In this document: piece by piece, positions 58,966 through 64,000 of the stretch | How the letters are laid out: every line of letters starts with the position of its first letter | How positions within the stretch are numbered: the first letter of the stretch is position 1 | From: Pseudonocardia ammonioxydans | GTDB taxonomy: Bacteria; Actinomycetota; Actinomycetes; Mycobacteriales; Pseudonocardiaceae | Reading direction: 5' to 3' | DNA: 64,000 nucleotides | NCBI RefSeq assembly: GCF_900115005.1 | Contig: NZ_FOUY01000007.1 | Coordinates: 62,001 to 126,000 of the forward strand | Position numbers and translations under genes: made by a program | Notes under the pieces: generated by a model | What the model saw: the letters and a program-made list of their open reading frames with translations, nothing else | The model's database searches: none | Told to the model about the DNA's origin: nothing

Positions 58966-59834
58966 GCCTCGTTCTCCTCCTCGTTGTTCTCCTCTTCGAG
59001 GTAGGCCTTCTCAGCGATGTGGACGAAGAAGTCCGGCTCGTCGTCGGAGTAGGTCGACTGGAAGTCGCCGAAGGTCTCGATCTTCTGGAAACCGACCTCG
59101 TGCATGAGCCGCCGCGTGTAGTCCTTGCGCAGCGGGAACATGTTGAGGTGGTACTCGGAGCCGTCCGAGAACTCGTAGCGGAAGCGCGCGAGCCCGTCGT
59201 CGACGTGCTCCGGCTCGGCGACGACGCCGTCGCCGCAGTAGTAGTACTGGTGCTTCGAGCTGAAGCCGTTGTCCAGGATCGAGTCGTAGTTGCGCTGATC
59301 CAGGATCAGGACGCCGTCGTGCTTGAGCATCGCGTAGAACTCCGCGAGTGCCTTGCGGCGGTCCTTCTCGGAGAACAGGTGGGTGAACGAGTTCCCGAGG
59401 CAGATGATCGCGTCGTACTCACCGTGGACGTCCCGGTTGAGCCAGCGCCAGTCGGCCTGCACGACGCGCAGGATGTGCCCGCCGAACTTCATGCCGTTGT
59501 CGAAGGCCTTCGCGAGCATCTCGGCGCTGCCGTCGGCGGAGACGACGGTCTCGAAGCCCTCCTCGAGCAGGCGGACCGAGTGGAAGCCCGTGCCCGTCGC
59601 GACGTCGAGGACGCTCTTCACCCCGCGGTCGCGGAGCTGCTGGACGAAGAACTTCCCCTCGCTCTCGTAGCGTGCCCGCCAGTCGATCAGCTCGTCCCAC
59701 TTGTCGACGAACGTCTGCACGTACTCGTGCTTGTAGTGGGTGGACTCGCGGACCTCGGTGGGGTCGTCACCGAATTCCTGGACTGTCCTGCCCAGCTCGG
59801 GCGTCTCGCTGTCGGTGCGATGGTCGGCCGTCAT
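58962..59834 (-). CDS. Glycine/sarcosine N-methyltransferase
   Basis: 290 residues. SAM motif VLDVATGTGFHSVRLLEEGF, AIICLGNSFTHLF and the LDQRNYDSIL segment identify GSMT, which methylates glycine to sarcosine and dimethylglycine. First gene of the betaine operon. Codon third positions are visibly less GC-rich than in neighbours, suggesting transfer from another lineage. GAGGAG lies 9 nt before the ATG. Confidence 0.9.
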   Translation of the reverse strand: MTADHRTDSETPELGRTVQEFGDDPTEVRESTHYKHEYVQTFVDKWDELIDWRARYESEGKFFVQQLRDRGVKSVLDVATGTGFHSVRLLEEGFETVVSADGSAEMLAKAFDNGMKFGGHILRVVQADWRWLNRDVHGEYDAIICLGNSFTHLFSEKDRRKALAEFYAMLKHDGVLILDQRNYDSILDNGFSSKHQYYYCGDGVVAEPEHVDDGLARFRYEFSDGSEYHLNMFPLRKDYTRRLMHEVGFQKIETFGDFQSTYSDDEPDFFVHIAEKAYLEEENNEEENEA

Positions 59835-60178
59835 GTACCGCGTCTCCTCGACACAAGTCGGGTGTTTCGGGGTCACCCGACCGTAGATCGGGGGAGCCGC
59901 CCGCGTCCCGCCCCGGGGCGGGGGTCTGGATTCGACCGCCGATGTTGTGTTATACGCAACGAGCGATCCGTCGCTGTGGCCCGGACCACGCCACGGGCGG
60001 GTGACCCGCGTCTCCGCTCCGTGCGCTGCGTACGCTCCCACCAGTGACGCAGCGTCCGCGTCCGCGGCGTGCGGCGCGTAACCGGTCGTGGCCGCATCCC
60101 GCTGCCGCATGCCGGGGGTTTCCGCCACGCGAAAAACCTGCGAATTTTGTGATGTCGGTCACGCAGTGGATTTTCAGT
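59835..60178. other. 344-bp intergenic region before the betaine operon
   Basis: No gene supported. AT content is higher than elsewhere. On the minus strand TATAAC near 59950 could be a -10 box. A CRP-like palindrome lies at 60148. The first bases also form the 5' leader of the methyltransferase mRNA. Confidence 0.5.
60148..60163. promoter_or_regulatory. CRP-type site, one mismatch
   Basis: TGTGATGTCGGTCACG fits TGTGA-N6-TCACA except the last base. About 315 bp before the betaine operon start, and 15 bp behind the stop of the CoA-transferase gene. Confidence 0.45.
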
Positions 60179-61369
60179 TCACTCGTTCGCGCCAACGGCG
60201 CCCCGCCAGAGCGCTGCGAGCGCGCGTTCCCGCTCCTCCCGGCCCAGGCCGCGCAGGTCCGCGCTTCCCCGATCGGTGACGACCACGTCGACATCGTGCG
60301 ACGGCGTGGTGACCGGCCCGCCGAGCCGCTCCACCAGGGTGGGACGGCCCCGGTGCTCGGACGCCAGCGCGATCACCGACAGCCCGGGCCCGCGCGCCGC
60401 CGCGGCCGCGAAGTCCGGGTGCCCGCCGATCATCCCGGCCGCCGAGCCGGCGACGCCCTCGACGTTGACCTGGCCGTGCACGTCGATCTCCAGCGCGGTG
60501 TTCAGCGCGATCAGCGGCGACGGCGCCGTGCTCAGCCGGGACAGGTCGTGGGTGTACTCGATCGGCCGGACCACGCCCTGCTCCGTCCGGCCGTCGGCCC
60601 AGTCGTAGAGCCGCCGGCTGCCGTGCAGCGCGGTCGCCGACGGCGTGCCCAGCAGCAGCCCGCGCTCGGCCAGGTCCACGACGGGGTCGGCGAGCAGGCC
60701 CGAGTCGACGTGCACCCCGACGTCGAGCGCCGCGACCAGCGCGGTGGCCAGCCGGCCGGGACCGAACTGGATCCGCGCGCCCGCGGGCACCAGCGGGGCG
60801 ACCCGCTCGGCGATGCGCCGGTCGGCCTCGGTCGGGGGCGGGGTGTCGACCGTGAACGGGCGCCCCTCGGTCTCGCCGAGCACGGTGACGTCCGGCAGCG
60901 GGGCTCCGCCTTCGGCACCCGGTGCGTCGCGGGCGACGACCGCGGCGACCGGCACGCCGTCCTCGGCGAGCCCGCGCATCCACGAGGACTCCGCGCCGAA
61001 GCGGTACCCGTCGGGGTGCTCGACGACCGTGGCCAGCAGCAGGTCCGGGCGCAGCGGCCCGGCGAGCAGCGCCGGCACCGCCGAGAGCCGGGCCGGGACG
61101 CGGTGCGCGGCGCGCGACTCGATCAGCCCGCGGGCGCCCGGCCCGCCGACGACCGTGCGGATGTCGGCGAACGCGTCCGGGTCCAGGTCGGGCGCGGGGC
61201 CGGGGATCCAGCCGAGCACCAGCCGCACGCCGCCGGCCCGCGCGGCCACCCGGCTCAGCGGGCCGGTGAGCACGTACGGCAGACCGCAGGCGTCGGCCAC
61301 CGCGACGCGGGAACCGGGCCGGACCAGATCGCCGAGCGCCCGCTCGGCCGTGCTGTCGACGTCGTTCAT
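60179..61369 (-). CDS. Acetyl-CoA hydrolase/CoA-transferase family protein
   Basis: 396 residues. The C-terminal half has the family blocks IALNTALEIDVHGQVNVE, GMIGGHPDFAAAA and HDVDVVVTDRGSADLRGL. It may move CoA between acetate and another acid or hydrolyse acetyl-CoA. Relatives are longer (about 430-500), so the N-terminal half is short. Substrate unknown. Divergent from the ECM4-type gene. Confidence 0.8.
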   Translation of the reverse strand: MNDVDSTAERALGDLVRPGSRVAVADACGLPYVLTGPLSRVAARAGGVRLVLGWIPGPAPDLDPDAFADIRTVVGGPGARGLIESRAAHRVPARLSAVPALLAGPLRPDLLLATVVEHPDGYRFGAESSWMRGLAEDGVPVAAVVARDAPGAEGGAPLPDVTVLGETEGRPFTVDTPPPTEADRRIAERVAPLVPAGARIQFGPGRLATALVAALDVGVHVDSGLLADPVVDLAERGLLLGTPSATALHGSRRLYDWADGRTEQGVVRPIEYTHDLSRLSTAPSPLIALNTALEIDVHGQVNVEGVAGSAAGMIGGHPDFAAAAARGPGLSVIALASEHRGRPTLVERLGGPVTTPSHDVDVVVTDRGSADLRGLGREERERALAALWRGAVGANE

Positions 61370-61417
61370 GCGCTCATCCGATCACGGGCGTGACCTGCGG
61401 GGCCGCGCACCCGCCGC

Positions 61418-61423
61418 TACGGT
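61418..61423 (+). promoter_or_regulatory. Leaderless -10 box (TACGGT) for the ECM4-type gene
   Basis: TACGGT, 7 nt, ATG at 61431. Confidence 0.5.
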
Positions 61424-61430
61424 CGCCGGC

Positions 61431-62426
61431 ATGGGGACCGATCGGGACAGCGGCGAGTTCGTGCGGGAACCGCTCGGCGTGGCCGAGCGCATCACGGCGG
61501 ACGGGTCGTCGCCGTGGCCGGTCGAGGCGGGCCGGTACCGGCTGGTCGGCGCGCGGGCCTGCCCGTGGGCGAACCGGGTGATCATCACCCGGCGGCTGCT
61601 CGGGCTGGAGGACGCGATCTCGCTGGGCATCGCGGGCCCGCTGCACGACGAGCGCAGCTGGCGCTTCCACCTCGACCCCGGCGACGTCGACCCGGTGCTC
61701 GGCATCGAGTACCTGCGCGAGGCCTACGAGAAGGCGGTCCCCGGCTACGACGAGGGCGTCACCGTCCCGGCGATGGTCGAGGTGGCCTCGGGCAAGGTCG
61801 TCACCAACGAGTACGCCGAGCTCGAGCGCGACCTGTCCACCCAGTGGCGCGGGCTGCACCGGCCGGGCGCGCCGGACCTGTGGCCCGCCGAGCACCGCGA
61901 CGAGATCACCGCGCTCGGCGAGGGGATCTTCCACGACGTCAACAACGGCGTCTACAAGTGCGGGTTCGCCTCCGGCCAGGCCGCCTACGAGCGGGCCTAC
62001 GCGGCGCTGTGGGCGCGGCTGGACGCGCTGTCGTCGCACCTGGCGACCCGGCGCTACCTGGTCGGCGACACGATCACCCAGGCCGACATCCGGCTGTGGG
62101 TGACCCTGGCCCGCTTCGACGCCGCGTACCACGGCCACTTCAAGGCCAACCGGCACAAGCTCACCGAGCTGCCCGTGCTGTGGGCGTACGCCCGGGACCT
62201 GTTCCAGACACCCGGGTTCGGCGACACGATCGACTTCGAGCAGATCAAGCAGCACTACTACGGCGTGCACACCTCCGTGAACCCGACCGGGGTGGTGCCG
62301 GTGGGGCCGGACCCGTCGGGCTGGCTGACCCCGCACGGCCGCGAGCAGCTCGGCGGCCGCCCGTTCGGTGACGGCACCCCGCCCGGCCCGCCGCCCGCGG
62401 ACGAGCAGGTCCCGGCACCGGCCTGA
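61431..62426 (+). CDS. Xi-class (ECM4/YqjG) thiol transferase
   Basis: 331 residues. N-terminal thioredoxin-like domain with the catalytic Cys in RACPWANR (about residue 45), and helical C-terminal GST domain (YLVGDTITQADIRLWVTL). Homologues are glutathionyl-hydroquinone reductases. Actinobacteria generally use mycothiol in place of glutathione, so the partner thiol may be mycothiol. C-terminal Pro-rich tail of about 25 residues. Confidence 0.87.
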   Translation: MGTDRDSGEFVREPLGVAERITADGSSPWPVEAGRYRLVGARACPWANRVIITRRLLGLEDAISLGIAGPLHDERSWRFHLDPGDVDPVLGIEYLREAYEKAVPGYDEGVTVPAMVEVASGKVVTNEYAELERDLSTQWRGLHRPGAPDLWPAEHRDEITALGEGIFHDVNNGVYKCGFASGQAAYERAYAALWARLDALSSHLATRRYLVGDTITQADIRLWVTLARFDAAYHGHFKANRHKLTELPVLWAYARDLFQTPGFGDTIDFEQIKQHYYGVHTSVNPTGVVPVGPDPSGWLTPHGREQLGGRPFGDGTPPGPPPADEQVPAPA

Positions 62427-62483
62427 CCCCGGTCACCGGGGGTGCGCGGCCGGGCGGCGCGGGTGCTGCCACGATGGTCGGCG

Positions 62484-63701
62484 ATGCGCGGACGAACCCA
62501 CCCCGTCACCGGCACCGGCAGGCGCCGGGGCGCCGGGTTGCTGACCGCCGCGGTCGTCGGCGCGCTGGTCGCGGGCACCGTGGCCGTCGCCGCCCCGGCG
62601 CTCACCACGCACCGGACCCCGGCGGACGGCGCCCCCGCCCCGGCGCAGCCGCAGGCGTCCCCGGCGAGCGTCGAGCAGCCCGTCGACACCTGCGCCCCGA
62701 TGGTCGCCGCGCTCTCCCCGCGGGACCGCCTGGCGCAGCGGCTGATGGTGGGCGTCGACGCGTCCGACCCGGCCGGCGCGGCACAGATCGTGCGGGACTC
62801 GCAGGTCGGTGGGGTGTTCCTGGGCGGCAACGCGACCGCACTGCTGCGGAACGACCGGATGCAGGCGCTGCAGGACGCCTCCCGCACCCCGCTGGCGGTC
62901 GCCGTCGACGAGGAGGGCGGCCGCGTCCAGCGGATCGACGAGCTCGACGGCGACATCCCCAGCGCCCGGCAGATGGCCGCCTCGCGCACCCCGGAGCAGG
63001 TCCGCGAGATCGCCCGGGAGCGGGCCGGGCAGCTGCGGGCCCGCGGCGTCACCTGGAACCTGGCCCCGTCGGTGGACGTCTCGGACCAGCCCCGGGCCTC
63101 GGTGATCGGGGACCGCTCGTTCTCCGACGACCCGGAGACCGCCACCCGCTACGCGCGGGCCTGGGCCGAGGGCCAGCAGGCCGGCGGCGTGTACGGGGTC
63201 CTCAAGCACTTCCCGGGGCACGGCAGCGGCTCCGGCGACTCGCACCAGGGATCGGTGAGCACCCCGCCGCTGGCCGAGCTGCAGCAGCGGGACCTGGCGC
63301 CGTACGCGGCGCTCGTGGGGCCCGGCAGGCCGCTCGACGGCCGGATCGGCGTGATGCTGGGGCACCTGGAGGTGCCCGGGCTGACCGCCGACGGCAACCC
63401 GGCCAGCATCGACCCGGCCGCCTACCGCCTGCTCCGCGAGCAGTACCGCTTCGACGGTGTCGTGATGACCGACGACCTCGGCGCGATGAAGGCGATCACC
63501 GACCGGTACGGGCTGGCCGAGGCGACCGTGCGGGCCCTGTCCGCCGGGTCGGACATCGCCCTGTTCTCCAACGTCACCGCGGCCGGGCCGCTGCTCGACT
63601 CCGCCGAGCGCGCCCTCGGCGACGGCCGGATCACCCCGGAGGCCAACGACGCCGCCGCGGCGCGGGTCCTCGAGTCCAAGGGGTTGTGCTCCCGCGCCTG
63701 A
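62484..63701 (+). CDS. Exported family 3 glycoside hydrolase (NagZ-like)
   Basis: 405 residues with an N-terminal signal/anchor helix (about 14-38). GH3 beta-N-acetylglucosaminidase features: VDEEGGRVQRI, KHFPGHG, the Asp-His dyad in GSGDSHQG, and nucleophile Asp in VVMTDDLGAM. Single-domain NagZ/LpqI type for cell-wall fragment recycling outside the cytoplasm. Two Cys (near 71 and the C-terminus) may form a disulfide. Confidence 0.9.
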   Translation: MRGRTHPVTGTGRRRGAGLLTAAVVGALVAGTVAVAAPALTTHRTPADGAPAPAQPQASPASVEQPVDTCAPMVAALSPRDRLAQRLMVGVDASDPAGAAQIVRDSQVGGVFLGGNATALLRNDRMQALQDASRTPLAVAVDEEGGRVQRIDELDGDIPSARQMAASRTPEQVREIARERAGQLRARGVTWNLAPSVDVSDQPRASVIGDRSFSDDPETATRYARAWAEGQQAGGVYGVLKHFPGHGSGSGDSHQGSVSTPPLAELQQRDLAPYAALVGPGRPLDGRIGVMLGHLEVPGLTADGNPASIDPAAYRLLREQYRFDGVVMTDDLGAMKAITDRYGLAEATVRALSAGSDIALFSNVTAAGPLLDSAERALGDGRITPEANDAAAARVLESKGLCSRA

Positions 63702-63724
63702 CGGGCGTGCCGGCCGGATACGCA

Positions 63725-63758
63725 CGAGGGCCCCGCTCGTCGTCGTACGGGGCCCTCG
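63725..63758. terminator. Hairpin between convergent genes
   Basis: CGAGGGCCCC and GGGGCCCTCG pair perfectly (10 bp) around 14 nt, between the GH3 and SDR genes. Confidence 0.7.
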
Positions 63759-63770
63759 GCAGGGAAGGGG

Positions 63771-64000
63771 TCAGGACCCCATGTCGATGCCGCCGTTCAC
63801 GCTGATCACCGAGCCGGTGACGTAACCGGCGCGGTCGTCGACCAGGAACTGCACGGCGCGGGCGATCTCGTCGGCCTGGCCCAGCCGGCCGACCGGGATC
63901 TTCGCCAGGATCTTCTCCATGGCCTTCTCGGGCACCGCGGCGACCATCTCGGTCTCGATGAACCCGGGCGCCACGCAGTTGACGGTGATGCCCTTGCGCG
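63771..64000 (-). CDS. Short-chain dehydrogenase (FabG/PhaB type), cut by window
   Basis: Only the C-terminal 76 residues are inside. GITVNCVAPGFIETEM, the IPVGRLGQADEIARAV segment and the end YVTGSVISVNGGIDM are typical of 3-oxoacyl-ACP or acetoacetyl-CoA reductases. Frame is open at 64000; catalytic Ser-Tyr-Lys lie outside. Confidence 0.88.
   Translation of the reverse strand, partial: RKGITVNCVAPGFIETEMVAAVPEKAMEKILAKIPVGRLGQADEIARAVQFLVDDRAGYVTGSVISVNGGIDMGS

Overview
The window is 64 kb of very GC-rich, densely packed actinobacterial chromosome. Gene content and order point to Pseudonocardiaceae, most likely Pseudonocardia. Evidence: a WhiB3/WhiD-type regulator, a SigF-like partner-switching module, CysM-CysO-Mec cysteine synthesis, nickel superoxide dismutase with SodX, and a DinG/PncB/ClpS/DUF2017/Mec/CysO/CysM/rhomboid/MurI/MBL/RNase PH/RdgB order that I recognise from the Mycobacterium tuberculosis chromosome. 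The genus is inferred from gene content, not from a database search. Many genes start with GTG, many overlap by 4 nt, and a recurring TAnnnT box 5-7 nt before the start codon suggests that leaderless transcripts are common.

Layout. 1-9.3 kb: a cut PIG-L deacetylase, an acyltransferase, ctaD-serB-PTH2, an alpha/beta hydrolase, and a DUF485/ActP-type symporter pair. 9.4-23.3 kb: the conserved core block (DinG-like helicase, thioesterase, pncA-pncB, clpS, mec-cysO-cysM, rhomboid, murI, MBL hydrolase, rph, rdgB, then pcaC and a TVP38 membrane protein). 23.3-26.3 kb: an unusual tRNA-Leu-like gene fused end to end with an HNH endonuclease gene, a peroxiredoxin, a DUF3618 protein and an FAD reductase. 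26.3-32.6 kb: a stress sigma factor, its anti-sigma factor and STAS antagonist, facing a large LOV-GAF-PP2C phosphatase (a predicted blue-light input), then an unknown gene, a whiB gene with a perfect CRP-type palindrome upstream, and a second STAS gene. 32.7-41.6 kb: the complete selenocysteine machinery (selB, selA, selD and tRNA-Sec) interleaved with a coiled-coil protein, a fold-type II PLP enzyme, a catalytically dead amidase homologue and a third STAS gene. 41.8-50.4 kb: thioesterase, glycosyltransferase, cinA, Fe/Mn superoxide dismutase with two Nur-like operators, DUF1697, a DUF222/HNH protein and a DHFR-like reductase. 50.6-51.4 kb: sodN and sodX. 51.5-56.1 kb: an epoxide hydrolase and a 4-hydroxybenzoate/protocatechuate cluster (IclR regulator, pobA, pcaH, pcaG). 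56.3-64 kb: a GtrA protein, a fluoroacetate-dehalogenase-like hydrolase, a small repeat-rich exported protein, a two-gene glycine betaine synthesis operon, a CoA-transferase, an ECM4-type thiol transferase, a GH3 glycosidase and a cut SDR gene.

How parts work together. Mec, CysO and CysM form a protein-bound-sulfur cysteine pathway; here Mec carries an 11-residue insertion in its metal-binding loop and CysO has an extra Arg after its Gly-Gly end. Sigma, anti-sigma, STAS proteins and LOV phosphatase form a partner switch. The two superoxide dismutases look like a nickel-controlled pair. PobA and PcaHG turn 4-hydroxybenzoate into beta-carboxymuconate, while pcaC sits about 31 kb away. Short tandem repeats of unrelated sequence recur just behind stop codons. 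Several findings rest on motif reading from memory of the families and need the computations named with each.
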